In this document: piece after piece, positions 28,834-38,029 of the stretch
How the letters are laid out: the number at the start of each line of letters is the position of its first letter
Position numbering within the stretch: position 1 is the first letter of the stretch
NCBI GenBank assembly: GCA_019634595.1
Contig: JAHCBC010000003.1
Span: forward strand, 868,001 to 932,000
Direction of reading: 5' to 3'
Source of the DNA: Akkermansiaceae bacterium
Lineage (GTDB): Bacteria; Verrucomicrobiota; Verrucomicrobiia; Verrucomicrobiales; Akkermansiaceae
DNA length: 64,000 nt
The notes under the pieces: generated by a model
Database searches by the model: none
What the model saw: only the letters and a program-made list of their open reading frames with translations
Told to the model about the DNA's origin: nothing
Translations under genes and position numbers: made by a program

Positions 28834-28944
28834 AGGATTACGAACTGATTGCTCTGATCCAGAATCGGGCATGCAGCCGGATTTGATAAGTGCCAATCCA
28901 TTCTCTCTTCAAACCAGTGAATCAGTGCAATCCGTTGTAATCCT
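28834..28944. repeat. dispersed imperfect palindromic repeat, copy 1
   Basis: The left arm (28834-28860) and right arm (28911-28944) are imperfect inverted repeats, with a shared core CAGAATCGGGCA and a TCTCTCTTC string. The same arrangement recurs at about 61.73-61.83 kb. It lies in a 509-base gene-free interval (28624-29132) in which I see no other feature. Confidence 0.65.
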
Positions 28945-29132
28945 CTTCAAATTTTGGATGGAACATCCGAAATGAGACAACACGGGGAACCCGCTGTCCC
29001 CGGGTGCGCTCTTGACACTTTCCCGGACTGTTGCCAATGCTTGCACGTGTGGCTCTTGTTTGTCACTCACGCCAAGCGCCCCCACTTCCGAACACTGTGC
29101 TTCCGCAACTTCCCGGCACAAACATTCTCCCT

Positions 29133-30140
29133 ATGAAGTATTCCTTTTCGTTCATCGCGGCCCTTTCGGTTTCCGTGTTCGGCATCGCCCACTCCCAAAC
29201 CATCCAGCGTCCGCCGCTCAAACCGCTGATTCCCTCGCTGGACAGCATCGACGCCTATATGGACAACAAGGATCATGTTTTCCTCTACGAAAAGGACGGC
29301 AAGCTCCAGACCGGCATCTACGAACGCCATCCCCAGCCCGTGATTCCCGGGGAGCCTCCTCCCGCCGGTGATCCGGTGAACATCAGGACGCAATGGCGCA
29401 TCTTCGAAGGTGAGCTTTTCGCCACGACCGATTTCAACGGCAATCCCGCCGTTCGTTCCGACCGTCCCGGCTGGGCGAATGATCCATCCACGCTGCTCAC
29501 GGACTATAAATTGACCCCGGACAGCAGCCTCAGTGCCACCGCCTTGGCATTTGAAATCGACGGCAACCGCCAGAATCTGTTCTATTGGGACGGGCAGTCG
29601 GAATCCCCCCGGTTCGTGCAGGCTCCCAATGGGGTGCGCATCCAGCTATGGAACCAGAACTTGGTCTATCCCCAGAAAACCTTGGTGGACGGATCTGGAA
29701 TGGATCGCCAGGGGCCGGAGATATCAACTGTGAATACCGAGGGGAAATTCTCCGGACATCATGCGCACCGGGATTTCTCGCTGGCTGAAATCCCCCAAGG
29801 GCAGGAGGCCCCCAAGGGTATTTTCCTGATGAAGCTGGGCGTACGGTCAAGCGCGGCCGGCGTGGCGCCTGCCGACCCCATTTTCTGGATCATGAACTGG
29901 GGCCTCCCCCGCGAAAAGCGGGCGGTTGTTTCCGAATGGGTCAACCGGAATCTGATCCCCGCGGACCAACTGGCTGCCATCAAGGCGACCCGTATCATCA
30001 ATCCTCCCGATCCCAATGCCGTCACCTGCAACTGCCAGGGAACCATCTGCAAAAAAACGGCGAACCCAAAAAGCGAAGGCGGCTATACCGATGCCACCAA
30101 CGCCGCGGAAAAACCCGCCGATTCATCACCATCGAAATAG
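29133..30140 (+). CDS. secreted protein of unknown family
   Basis: A 335-residue protein with a signal peptide (about 1-20, ending SFSFIAALSVSVFGIAHSQ). The mature part is polar with many Pro and Trp residues. It has FSGHHAHRDFSLAEI near residues 208-222 and a C-terminal CNCQGTIC cluster that could bind metal or form disulphides. I do not recognise the family. ATG 29133 is chosen over upstream in-frame starts because it begins the signal peptide. It stands alone between minus-strand genes. Confidence 0.65.
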   Translation: MKYSFSFIAALSVSVFGIAHSQTIQRPPLKPLIPSLDSIDAYMDNKDHVFLYEKDGKLQTGIYERHPQPVIPGEPPPAGDPVNIRTQWRIFEGELFATTDFNGNPAVRSDRPGWANDPSTLLTDYKLTPDSSLSATALAFEIDGNRQNLFYWDGQSESPRFVQAPNGVRIQLWNQNLVYPQKTLVDGSGMDRQGPEISTVNTEGKFSGHHAHRDFSLAEIPQGQEAPKGIFLMKLGVRSSAAGVAPADPIFWIMNWGLPREKRAVVSEWVNRNLIPADQLAAIKATRIINPPDPNAVTCNCQGTICKKTANPKSEGGYTDATNAAEKPADSSPSK

Positions 30141-30373
30141 GCTTCCGCCGCAACTCGCCTTCAGTTGGCGGAAGGAAACGCCCGGGAATGAATAATCCCA
30201 CAACGCGCGTCAACCGGATCATATATCATGGAACGGCCCATGAAAGCGCATGATTGATGCGGCTTGGATGCATGACGCCCCGGGAAGCCGCAGCAAAATT
30301 GTGGACATTGAGGACCATTGCCATGAATCAGCCGGACCGGCATGTGCTTCATCCCTTCCATTTGGATCAGGCG

Positions 30374-31759
30374 CTATTGTTTTGAGACATCCATCAGATC
30401 GACCGGAAAAAGATCAGGATACCGCCGATGACATTCCTGGTGAAGCTCCGACAGTTCGCTCTGATCTTGTTCATTGATATGACATGGATGAGGACGCCAG
30501 TGAACCGGGCGCAGTTCCCTTGTCCATGGCAAGTTCCTGGAAGCGGCATGGGCTTTCAGCACTTCCGCCAACCTGGCGAGCGAGTGATGGCAGGAGATGT
30601 GGGATCGGCCCCATTCCGAGGAAGTCTCCGGCGAAGCCGCAGCATGCAGGCTCAGAATGTCTTCGGCAAGGTGCCCCGGCCTCAGGGATCCGCCCGTAGA
30701 GGGATTGAGATAATCCAGCGAACCGATGTGGGCATCCGCCCTCATGCCGACCGCGCAACCGGCGAATATGGATTCGACGGCGGCAACACAGCAGCCCTCC
30801 CTGCGCGTGAATATCAGGGAGACCCTCGCCTTCTGCTGCAAAGCGGAAACCTCGGCAATGGGGATCGACTGGTGGATTTCCAAAGATTGTGGCACGCCGA
30901 TCTTGTTGGCCAGTTTGGCAATGAAGCCGGCATCCCTGCCACCTTCCTTCTGCCCCACCAACACGATCCTCCAATTTGCGGGCAATTGACGCAACACATT
31001 GAAAAAATCCCAGTGCCGCTTGAATTCCCCCCAGTTGGCCACCATCAGAATATCAATATCCCGCCCAGCCAATGGAACGGAGGCGTAAAACGAGGGATTG
31101 ATCCAATCACAGGGCAAACTGTTGACGGGGATGATCCTTTCGTGGAAGCGGGCCAGCTTTTCCGTTTCCCAACGGTTGCAAGGTTGAACGAACAGGGGGC
31201 CTTTTGTCTTTGAGAGCAGCAAGCTCAGGGTCAGATAGTCCGTGGGAGACCAGCTTGTGGAGAGTATGAGATCGAAATTGTCGTCGATCCATTGGAAATC
31301 CTGCCCGTGTGTTGCCATGGCCAAACGCGCCCAGTTGTATTCGAAACACATGAGCAACACCCCTTTTTCCCCGTGAGCTCCGGGTTCCTTGAGAATGATG
31401 GAACGCGTGAGCACGGACTGCTCCTTGAGAAGCGATCTGTATCTGGGAAAGTTGGCGACCAACGGTCTCCAGAATTCCTCCTCCAGAGGGAATCCCCCCC
31501 CTCTCAACTTCGAAATGATCCGACGATCAACAAATGTCGAACTGCTGTATCCATAGGCGCTGCACAGCAGGGACGCCGCGTTGGCGCGGGAACCCACCAG
31601 AGCCTTGAAGTACAACCGAGCCGCATTGATGTTGCGTGCCAGCTTCGAGTGGATGAACGCATCCTTGGCCCGCAGGGGAAGGAGGGTTGAGGCCCGGGTC
31701 AGCCAACTGGAAGCCCGTGGGGTGAACGGGTGTGAAGGACGGGTTTCATGCTGACTCAT
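30374..31759 (-). CDS. GT4-like glycosyltransferase
   Basis: A 461-residue soluble protein. The C-terminal half has DIDILMVANWGEFKRHWDFF, RIVLVGQKEGG and CCVAAVESIFAGCAVGM, which follow the GT4 order with the conserved Glu before a small-residue patch. The N-terminal half is divergent. It lies directly beside the split tRNA-Arg remnant and apart from the main polysaccharide locus. ATG 31759 is used; earlier in-frame starts would run into the tRNA-scar region. Confidence 0.7.
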   Translation of the reverse strand: MSQHETRPSHPFTPRASSWLTRASTLLPLRAKDAFIHSKLARNINAARLYFKALVGSRANAASLLCSAYGYSSSTFVDRRIISKLRGGGFPLEEEFWRPLVANFPRYRSLLKEQSVLTRSIILKEPGAHGEKGVLLMCFEYNWARLAMATHGQDFQWIDDNFDLILSTSWSPTDYLTLSLLLSKTKGPLFVQPCNRWETEKLARFHERIIPVNSLPCDWINPSFYASVPLAGRDIDILMVANWGEFKRHWDFFNVLRQLPANWRIVLVGQKEGGRDAGFIAKLANKIGVPQSLEIHQSIPIAEVSALQQKARVSLIFTRREGCCVAAVESIFAGCAVGMRADAHIGSLDYLNPSTGGSLRPGHLAEDILSLHAAASPETSSEWGRSHISCHHSLARLAEVLKAHAASRNLPWTRELRPVHWRPHPCHINEQDQSELSELHQECHRRYPDLFPVDLMDVSKQ

Positions 31760-31861
31760 TGGCGGGTAAAGTTTCAGGAATCTGCTCTGCGACGGGCTCG
31801 GTCGTGCGGATAACTCCGTCCGACCCGCAAGCCTCCCCGAAGCTTGCACGGAAAGAGATGG

Positions 31862-31884
31862 CACGGATCCAGAGTTCAGGAAAC
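31862..31884. repeat. 23-bp direct repeat, left copy (tRNA-Arg derived)
   Basis: Identical over 23 bases to 36789-36811, in the same orientation, 4927 bases apart. It corresponds to the anticodon loop through the T-stem of tRNA-Arg(CCT) and differs from the intact tRNA at two positions. Confidence 0.85.
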
Positions 31885-31913
31885 CCTCGTTCCATCCATT
31901 GAACTACGGAGGC
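31862..31913 (-). pseudogene. 5' fragment of a tRNA-Arg(CCT) gene
   Basis: On the minus strand the first 52 bases of a tRNA-Arg are present: GCCTCCG acceptor strand, the GTTC/GAAC D-stem, and anticodon loop TTCCTGA. The sequence then leaves the tRNA at the T-stem. It cannot fold to a full tRNA. The upstream flank is also like that of the intact tRNA at 47207-47278. Confidence 0.82.
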
Positions 31914-31939
31914 GACCGGAGAGCCTTCGGGATAAAGTG

Positions 31940-31999
31940 TCAGCGACCGGGGTGCAAGCTTTGCCAGCTCCGGACCGCCAATCGGACGTCGCCGGCCTT
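31940..31999 (-). pseudogene. remnant of pabB 3' end
   Basis: Twenty codons on the minus strand read KAGDVRLAVRSWQSLHPGR plus stop. They match the C-terminus of the intact pabB, KAAGIRLAIGRWQSLRPGG, and lie at the same spacing upstream of a tRNA-Arg. The similarity fades upstream, so only the tail of the gene is left. Confidence 0.78.
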
Positions 32000-32154
32000 G
32001 GGCGAAAAGCAGGCGCGCGGAGTATCCATCGGGGAAAGTGGCAGCCCCCGGTTCGGCTCCGGTGGAACACTTCAAGCGTATTTCAGATCATGCATCCGAG
32101 CATGGGACATTCAATCCGCACAAGCTTACCGCGCGACCATGGCGGGCCGCAATG

Positions 32155-33036
32155 TCACGTGGGGAGGCCAAGGGATCTGAAAATGCCGATGGTGGCGCTG
32201 GATTGGTTGAGGGTGTAGAAGTGGATGCCTTTCACCCCGTGATCCAGCAGATCCGAGCATTGGGCGGTCGCGTAGTGGATGCCGATGCGGCGGACGGCAT
32301 CCTCATCCCCTCCGGCACGGGCGAGCAACCTGAGGAGTTTCGCCGGGAAACGTGCGCCCGCCGCCAGTTCCGCCATCCGCTTCAGGCCGGAAGCGCCGGT
32401 GACCGGCATGATCCCCGCGAGGATCGGCGCGTTGATCCCCGCCAGCCCGCACCGGTCGCGGAAGTCGTGGAAATCGTGGTTGTCGAAGAAGAGCTGGGTG
32501 CAGATGTAGTCGGCCCCAGCGTCCATCTTGGCCTTGAGGTGATCCATCTCCAGCATGCGGTTGGGCGTGGCGGGATGACCTTCCGGAAACCCCGCGACGC
32601 CGATGCCGAAATCATGTCCGTGCCTTTCGGAAAACTTCCGGATGAAGGACACCAGGTCAGCCGCATGGGGAAAGTCCCCCGGGGGCGTCCCGGCCGATCC
32701 CTTCGGCGGGTCGCCCCGCAGTGCGAGGATGTTCGAGACGCCCGCTTCCGCGTAGCGCCCGAGGATACCGGCGATATCGGCTTCCGAATGCCCGATGCAG
32801 GTCAGGTGCGGGATGGTGTTGAGCGCCTTTTCCTCCTGGAGCCGGACAACAAGGCCGTGGGTGGCGTCACGGGTCGTGCCGCCGGCTCCACAGGTGACGC
32901 TGACGAACGCGGGATCACAAGGCTGCAGTTCCGAGATGCTGCGGAACAGGTTGTCCGCCGCTTCGGCTGATTTCGGAGGGAAGAACTCGAAGGAGAACTT
33001 CGGTCCGTCACCGGCGAGGATATCACGGATGTGCAT
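32155..33036 (-). CDS. metF: 5,10-methylenetetrahydrofolate reductase
   Basis: A 293-residue FAD enzyme making 5-methyl-THF, the methyl donor for methionine synthesis. FSFEFFPPKS begins the TIM barrel with its catalytic-region Glu, then FVSVTCGAGG, LTCIGHS, NILALRGDPP and the ADYICTQLFFD block follow, all standard for MetF. Length is normal. ATG 33036 has GGTGA eight bases upstream; GTG 33048 is less likely. It lies 22 bases after metE in one operon. Confidence 0.96.
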   Translation of the reverse strand: MHIRDILAGDGPKFSFEFFPPKSAEAADNLFRSISELQPCDPAFVSVTCGAGGTTRDATHGLVVRLQEEKALNTIPHLTCIGHSEADIAGILGRYAEAGVSNILALRGDPPKGSAGTPPGDFPHAADLVSFIRKFSERHGHDFGIGVAGFPEGHPATPNRMLEMDHLKAKMDAGADYICTQLFFDNHDFHDFRDRCGLAGINAPILAGIMPVTGASGLKRMAELAAGARFPAKLLRLLARAGGDEDAVRRIGIHYATAQCSDLLDHGVKGIHFYTLNQSSATIGIFRSLGLPT

Positions 33037-33058
33037 GCCTTGCGTCACCGGGGTTGGA

Positions 33059-35401
33059 TCAAACGGTGGCTTTGGCGGCCCCGCGGAGATTTCTCGCGGC
33101 TTCGACCATGTTGATGAGGGCGGGTTTCACCTCGGCCCAGCCGCGGGTCTTCAGGCCGCAGTCCGGATTGACCCACAGGTTGCCCTCAGGGATGACGTCG
33201 GCCGCCTTGTTGAGCAGATCCTCGATCTGCCGGACCGTCGGCACCCGCGGCGAATGGATGTCATAGACGCCCGGTCCGATTTCATTCGGGTATTTGAAGT
33301 CCACGAACGCGTCGAGCAGCTCCATGTTCGAGCGGGATGTCTCGATGGTGATCACATCCGCGTCCATATCGGCGATGGCACCGATGATGTCGTTGAACTC
33401 CGAGTAGCACATGTGGGTGTGGATCTGGGTCGCGTCCTGTACCCCGCTGGCGGTGATGCGGAACGACTCAACCGACCAATCGAGATATTCCTGCCAGTCC
33501 GACTTGCGCAGAGGGAGGCCCTCGCGGAGAGCCGCTTCGTCGATCTGGATCACGCGGATGCCTGCCTTTTCCAGATCCACCACCTCGTCGCGGATCGCCA
33601 GGGCGAGCTGCTTGCATGAGACGGAGCGCGGTTGGTCGTCGCGGACGAAGGACCAGTTGAGGATGGTGACCGGCCCGGTGAGCATGCCTTTCATCGGGTT
33701 CTTCGTCACCGATTGGGCGAAGGCGCTCCATTCCACCGTCATCGGCCTCGGTCGGGTGATGTCACCGAACAGGATCGGAGGCTTCACGCAGCGGGAGCCA
33801 TAGGACTGCACCCAGCCGAACTGGCTGAACACGTAGCCGTCCAACTGCTCGCCGAAGTACTCGACCATGTCGTTGCGCTCGAACTCGCCGTGGACCGGCA
33901 TGTCGATGCCGATCTCGTCCTGCCATTCGATGCACCTGCGGGTTTCCTCCCTGAGGAAGGCGTTGTAGTCGGCGTCGGAAAGCGCGCCCTTCTTCCACTT
34001 CGCGCGGGCCGCGCGGACTTCGGCAGTCTGCGGGAACGAACCGATGGAGGTCGTCGGGAACAACGGCAGGCGCAGCATTTCGCGCTGTTGCTTCCGGCGC
34101 ACCGGAAAGGCGGAGATGCGCCGGCTGTCCGCGGGTGTCACCGCGGCGACACGGGCTTTCACCGCCGGGTTGTGGATGCGGGTGCTCTCGCGGCGGCGCT
34201 TCTGGCTGGCGCGGTTCGCCTCCAGCGCGGTTTGGACGCCATCTCCGGAAACCAGGCCGGCGAGGGTGCTGATCTCGACCAGCTTCTGGTCGGCGAAGGC
34301 GAGCCAGTCCTTGATCTCCTCATCGAGCTTCTTCTCGCCCGCCAGCGTGACCGGCGTGTGGAGCAGCGACGACGAAGCGGAAACCCATAGACGATCCGCA
34401 CCGACTTTCGCCTTCGCTTTCCCAAGGATGGCCAGCGAGGCGTCGAAGTCGTTCTTCCAGATGTTGCGGCCATCCACCACGCCCAGCGAGAGGATCTTGT
34501 CAGCCGGGAAAGCGGAGAGAAGGGCATCCACCTCCGCTTCCCCACGGACGGCGTCATAATGGAGCGCGGCGACCGGGAGGCCGAGGAACAGCGGAAGGTT
34601 TTCGCGCAGCTCGCCGAAGTAAGTCGCCACCAACAGTTTCGCCGATCCGGCCGCCTTGGCGAGACGCGCGTAGCTGGCGGCGAAAGCTTCGCGCTGCGTG
34701 TCGTCCAGATCGAGCGCGAACACCGGTTCATCGAGCTGGATCCATCCGGCGCCTTCCGCGGCGAGGCGCGAGAGGATGTCTTCATAAACCGGCAGCAGAC
34801 GGTCGAGCAGCTCGAAGCGGTCGAAGTCCGGATTTCCGGGATCCTGCACCTTGCCGAGGGTGAGGTAGGTCACCGGGCCGATCAGCACCGGCTTCGCGTT
34901 GAGTCCCATGGCTTTCGCTTCGTGGAACTCGTTGAAGATTTTCGTATCGGAAAGCTTGAACTCGGTGGACGCCTGGAACTCCGGAACGATGTAGTGGTAG
35001 TTCGTGTCGAACCACTTGGTCATCTCCCCGGCAAAGCCGCCCGAACCGCAGGTGCCGCCGCAGCAGGAATCCTGCTCCCCCGCATCACGGGCGCCGCGGG
35101 CGATCTGGAACCGGAGGTCGAGGCTGGCGCTCTTTCCGTCCCAGGAGAAGCGGGGTGGCACATTGCCGAAAAGGCAGGCCGCATCGAGCATCTGGTCATA
35201 GAACGAAAAGTCGTTGCAGGGCACCAGGTCAATGCCGGCTTCGTGTTGCTTTTTCCACGCGTGCTTGCGCAGCTCTTTGCCAACGGACTCCAGCGCCGGA
35301 CGCGGGATTTCGCCTTTCCAGAAAAGCTCGGTGGCTTTCTTCAGTTCACGCTGCTCCCCGATGCGGGGGTAACCGAGGATGTGCGTTTGGATCTTGCTCA
35401 T
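33059..35401 (-). CDS. metE: cobalamin-independent methionine synthase
   Basis: A 780-residue zinc enzyme that methylates homocysteine using 5-methyl-THF polyglutamate. The N-terminal domain starts [18 protein letters not shown]. The C-terminal domain has the zinc ligands in [10 protein letters not shown] and [11 protein letters not shown], and [25 protein letters not shown] precedes ATG 35401. It is transcribed divergently from metR across a short region containing a candidate operator. The length matches the family. Confidence 0.97.
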   Translation of the reverse strand: MSKIQTHILGYPRIGEQRELKKATELFWKGEIPRPALESVGKELRKHAWKKQHEAGIDLVPCNDFSFYDQMLDAACLFGNVPPRFSWDGKSASLDLRFQIARGARDAGEQDSCCGGTCGSGGFAGEMTKWFDTNYHYIVPEFQASTEFKLSDTKIFNEFHEAKAMGLNAKPVLIGPVTYLTLGKVQDPGNPDFDRFELLDRLLPVYEDILSRLAAEGAGWIQLDEPVFALDLDDTQREAFAASYARLAKAAGSAKLLVATYFGELRENLPLFLGLPVAALHYDAVRGEAEVDALLSAFPADKILSLGVVDGRNIWKNDFDASLAILGKAKAKVGADRLWVSASSSLLHTPVTLAGEKKLDEEIKDWLAFADQKLVEISTLAGLVSGDGVQTALEANRASQKRRRESTRIHNPAVKARVAAVTPADSRRISAFPVRRKQQREMLRLPLFPTTSIGSFPQTAEVRAARAKWKKGALSDADYNAFLREETRRCIEWQDEIGIDMPVHGEFERNDMVEYFGEQLDGYVFSQFGWVQSYGSRCVKPPILFGDITRPRPMTVEWSAFAQSVTKNPMKGMLTGPVTILNWSFVRDDQPRSVSCKQLALAIRDEVVDLEKAGIRVIQIDEAALREGLPLRKSDWQEYLDWSVESFRITASGVQDATQIHTHMCYSEFNDIIGAIADMDADVITIETSRSNMELLDAFVDFKYPNEIGPGVYDIHSPRVPTVRQIEDLLNKAADVIPEGNLWVNPDCGLKTRGWAEVKPALINMVEAARNLRGAAKATV

Positions 35402-35459
35402 GATGTCCGTCACCCTAGCAACCACCCTCATCATCCACCTAGTTCATTGTTTTTATGAT

Positions 35460-35482
35460 GGTCATTCAAAAATCGAATGACC
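35460..35482. promoter_or_regulatory. candidate MetR operator palindrome
   Basis: A perfect inverted repeat GGTCATTC-N7-GAATGACC lies between metE and metR. Its size suits a LysR-type regulator. It is not an exact match to the enterobacterial MetR consensus (TGAA-N5-TTCA), so the assignment rests on position and symmetry. Confidence 0.6.
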
Positions 35483-35494
35483 AACCTCACCCCC

Positions 35495-36409
35495 ATGCTC
35501 GAACTCCGCTTGCTGCGCGCATTCGTCGCGATCGCCGAAACCGGCAACCTTTCCAAGGCCGGCAAACGCCTCAATCTCTCCCAGCCGGCACTTTCCCATC
35601 AGGTGAAGGCGCTTGAGGATCACCTCGGGGTGGAACTGTTCCAGCGCAAGAGCACGCCCCTGCGCCTGAGTCCGGCCGGAGAGCGCCTGCTGGGGACCGC
35701 CTACGATGTGGAGAAGATGGTCATGCAGTGCGAGCGGGATGTCGCACGGATCGCCGATGGAAAAGTCGGGCAACTCCGCATCGCGGTGGAATGTCATTCG
35801 TGCTTCGACTGGCTGATGCCCAGCATGGATGCCTTCCGCGAAGGTTGGCCGGAAGTGGAGATGGATCTGGTCTCCGGCTTCCAGCCCGATCCGGTGGGGT
35901 TGCTCCACGACGACGCCGCCGACCTCGTCATCGTCTCCACCGCCAAACCCCGCCCCGGCGTCACTTATCACCCGCTGTTCCGTTACGAGGTGCTCGCGCT
36001 TCTTTCCCGCAATCATCCCTTCACGAAGAAGGACCATCTCACCGCGAGGGATTTCGCGAAGGAAACGCTGGTTACCTATCCCATACCGGATGACCGCATC
36101 GACGTCATCCGCGAGGTGCTGGGCCCCGCCGGTGTCGAACCTGCGCGCCGCAAGACGGAACTGACCGTGGCGATCCTCCAGTTGGTCGCCAGTAACCGTG
36201 CCATCGCGGCGATGCCCGGCTGGGCGGTGCAACCGTATCTGGAGAAGAACTATGTCGCCTCCCGGCCCATCCGGAAATCCGGACTGCAAGCCAACCTGTA
36301 TGCGGCGACCACGGCCGAAAAGGCCGCCGCCGTGTACATGACCGAGTTTCTCGACACCATGCGCCGGATCAGCTTCTCGACGCTCAAAGGAATCGAACCC
36401 GTGAAATGA
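35495..36409 (+). CDS. metR: LysR-type regulator of methionine genes
   Basis: A 304-residue LysR regulator. The winged helix-turn-helix covers residues 1-60 with LSKAGKRLNLSQPALSHQVK. The effector domain begins LRIAVECHSCFDWLMPSMD, the hallmark of MetR, which senses homocysteine. ATG 35495 aligns with the usual MetR start; ATG 35477 adds six residues but lies inside the operator palindrome. It is divergent from metE, which it should activate. Confidence 0.92.
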   Translation: MLELRLLRAFVAIAETGNLSKAGKRLNLSQPALSHQVKALEDHLGVELFQRKSTPLRLSPAGERLLGTAYDVEKMVMQCERDVARIADGKVGQLRIAVECHSCFDWLMPSMDAFREGWPEVEMDLVSGFQPDPVGLLHDDAADLVIVSTAKPRPGVTYHPLFRYEVLALLSRNHPFTKKDHLTARDFAKETLVTYPIPDDRIDVIREVLGPAGVEPARRKTELTVAILQLVASNRAIAAMPGWAVQPYLEKNYVASRPIRKSGLQANLYAATTAEKAAAVYMTEFLDTMRRISFSTLKGIEPVK

Positions 36410-36412
36410 CGC

Positions 36413-36748
36413 ATGGCACGTCCCCCGCAGGAACCATCTTCCACCGGCAGCTCCGCGTTTGTCTTCAAGGTCGCGCTCGCCCGGAACGCGAAAACGGAGG
36501 CGATCTATTTCCCCACCATTTACGTCATCCCACCGTCGGCCAAGGCCTTCGGTCCGATGGACATCCAGTTGGCGGACCATGCTTCCGCATTGTGCATGGA
36601 GGCGATCCGGAAGATCGACCCGGAGATCGGGGAGATGACCGCAACCCTCGTCAGCGGCCCGGCATTCTCCGCTTATCACGAACCGGCGTCCGGTGAACCC
36701 GCCCTGCGGAAGAACGGCTGGAAAATCCACATCGAGTGGGATCCCTGA
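36413..36748 (+). CDS. small protein of unknown function
   Basis: A 111-residue soluble protein starting four bases after the metR stop, so it is probably co-transcribed. It has no signal peptide or membrane segment; a possible beta-alpha pattern is seen around FVFKVALARNAKTEAIYFPT. I do not recognise the family. Its stop lies about ten bases before a tRNA-Arg 3' remnant, so it is the last gene inside the repeat-bounded segment. Confidence 0.6.
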   Translation: MARPPQEPSSTGSSAFVFKVALARNAKTEAIYFPTIYVIPPSAKAFGPMDIQLADHASALCMEAIRKIDPEIGEMTATLVSGPAFSAYHEPASGEPALRKNGWKIHIEWDP

Positions 36749-36766
36749 ACTCCAGCCATCCGGAAA

Positions 36767-36811
36767 TACCCCGCCGCCGTGAATCGAACACGGATCCAGA
36801 GTTCAGGAAAC
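36767..36811 (-). pseudogene. 3' fragment of a tRNA-Arg(CCT) gene
   Basis: On the minus strand the fragment has the 3' side from the anticodon loop, the T-arm CCGTG-TTCGATT-CACGG and an acceptor strand with two extra bases relative to the intact gene. The 5' part is replaced by unrelated sequence. The downstream flank ATCCGGAAATACC-like string also matches that of the intact tRNA. Confidence 0.82.
36789..36811. repeat. 23-bp direct repeat, right copy (tRNA-Arg derived)
   Basis: Identical to 31862-31884. Together they bound metF, metE, metR and the small gene. The half-tRNAs on the inner sides would rejoin as one tRNA-Arg-like gene if the segment were circular. Confidence 0.85.
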
Positions 36812-36999
36812 TTTCTCATCCGGTCCTGTCTTCCTCATGCAGCCTGAGGACTTGTGAAATGCCCATGCGTGGCGATCAAGTGGGAATTCCCGTTCTCACC
36901 GTGTCATTACCCGCTTTGTCGTTCCCAAGTGGCGGACGTCCCCGGATCCCGGATTCTGCCAAGGAAGGCCCTTCTCCCTGATGCAGGAGCCCTGCCTTT

Positions 37000-37947
37000 T
37001 CATGGGGACGAACTCCAGACTCCCAGAACGCCCATTCCCTGGGCCTGCAATTCACTCCGGTAGCGCTCGATCTGCGTTTCGTTGAGAACGGGACGGAGCC
37101 TGTCCACCCGTTCTTCCACGCGCTTGCCGAAGGCTTCGAGCACCCGCTGCTTCACCTTTCCTGTATCGGCGTTTTCACCGTTTGCCGTGATTTCCGCGCC
37201 CACATCTTCCAGCAGTTTCCCGATGCCCAGGCCGTAGGGATCGAGATCCAGTCCGAATTCCTCAGCCACCATGGAAGTCGGATCGCTCCCGTCCTGCATC
37301 GCCTTCAGATCCGTGTCGGCGTTTTCAGCAAGGATGCGATAAACCTCATCCCGTTGGCCGTCCGCCAAATCGATCGTGCTCTGGATCTTCGAGAGGCTTT
37401 TCAATGCCGCCGCATCCACCTTCGACCGGTGTTCCTTCGTCCGGAATTCTTCCAGCGCCGTTTTCTGTTCCGGCGTGAGGCCGGAGAGAAGCTGTTCTTC
37501 AAGGGCTTTCGGCGTGAGTTTTTTCATCAGCTCCTCCGCGGCCTTGGGGTCGCCGGAAGCCGCGGACCCGAGGGATTTCACTCCACCTTCCAGCCACGAG
37601 CCGAGCGATGCCCGCTGGGCTTCGGTGAGATCAAGCGCGGCCGAAAGTTTTTCCATGTGCTGCGCCAACCCGCCACCGAGACGCTTGAGAAGCGCTTTCT
37701 CCACTCCATCCTGCCCTTCGACTTTGGAAGCGAAGCCGTTTTTCCCCACCGGCTCCGGCCTGGGGCGCTCCGGCCGTTTCGTTTCAGCCGTCGGTTTGAT
37801 TCCCTCCGGAGAAGAATGCTTCGGCAGGGACGTTCCGGTCGCGGGAGGAACCGGGCCAGCTTCGGGATTGGCGGTTTTCGCATACCAGCCGATGAGGCAT
37901 CCGGCGGCCAGCATGGCGATATTGGAGATGAAGGATTGGTGTTTCAT
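37000..37947 (-). CDS. LTxxQ-motif (CpxP/Spy-like) envelope protein
   Basis: A 315-residue exported protein. The N-terminus has a hydrophobic signal with LAAGC (Cys 17), which could be a weak lipobox. Residues 90-300 are helical and carry four LTxxQ-type motifs: LTEAQ (107), LTPEQ (157), LADGQ (194) and LNETQ (288). This motif marks the CpxP/Spy family of periplasmic stress chaperones or sensors. It has its own promoter-like site matching that of the upstream sigma operon, so it is likely in the same envelope-stress regulon. Confidence 0.7.
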   Translation of the reverse strand: MKHQSFISNIAMLAAGCLIGWYAKTANPEAGPVPPATGTSLPKHSSPEGIKPTAETKRPERPRPEPVGKNGFASKVEGQDGVEKALLKRLGGGLAQHMEKLSAALDLTEAQRASLGSWLEGGVKSLGSAASGDPKAAEELMKKLTPKALEEQLLSGLTPEQKTALEEFRTKEHRSKVDAAALKSLSKIQSTIDLADGQRDEVYRILAENADTDLKAMQDGSDPTSMVAEEFGLDLDPYGLGIGKLLEDVGAEITANGENADTGKVKQRVLEAFGKRVEERVDRLRPVLNETQIERYRSELQAQGMGVLGVWSSSP

Positions 37948-37958
37948 ATGCGGTGGAA

Positions 37959-37986
37959 ATCCGCAACCGGAACGCAAAAGGTTACA
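37959..37986 (-). promoter_or_regulatory. candidate ECF sigma promoter of the LTxxQ gene
   Basis: On the minus strand TGTAACC, a 15-base spacer and GCGGAT are followed 11 bases later by the ATG at 37947. The AAC core is typical of ECF -35 elements. The same three spacings occur at 42477-42504. The implied leader is only a few bases long. Confidence 0.65.
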
Positions 37987-38029
37987 GGGGGGACGCATCA
38001 TTTCCCATCCACATGACGGCCCGGGTTCT

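Noticed and set aside
31862..31913. A second functional tRNA-Arg
   Set aside because: Only 52 bases match. The T-arm 3' side and acceptor 3' strand are absent, so it cannot fold.
35402..35476. SAM or cobalamin riboswitch upstream of metE
   Set aside because: The leader is too short and shows no conserved riboswitch core; a LysR operator explains regulation better.
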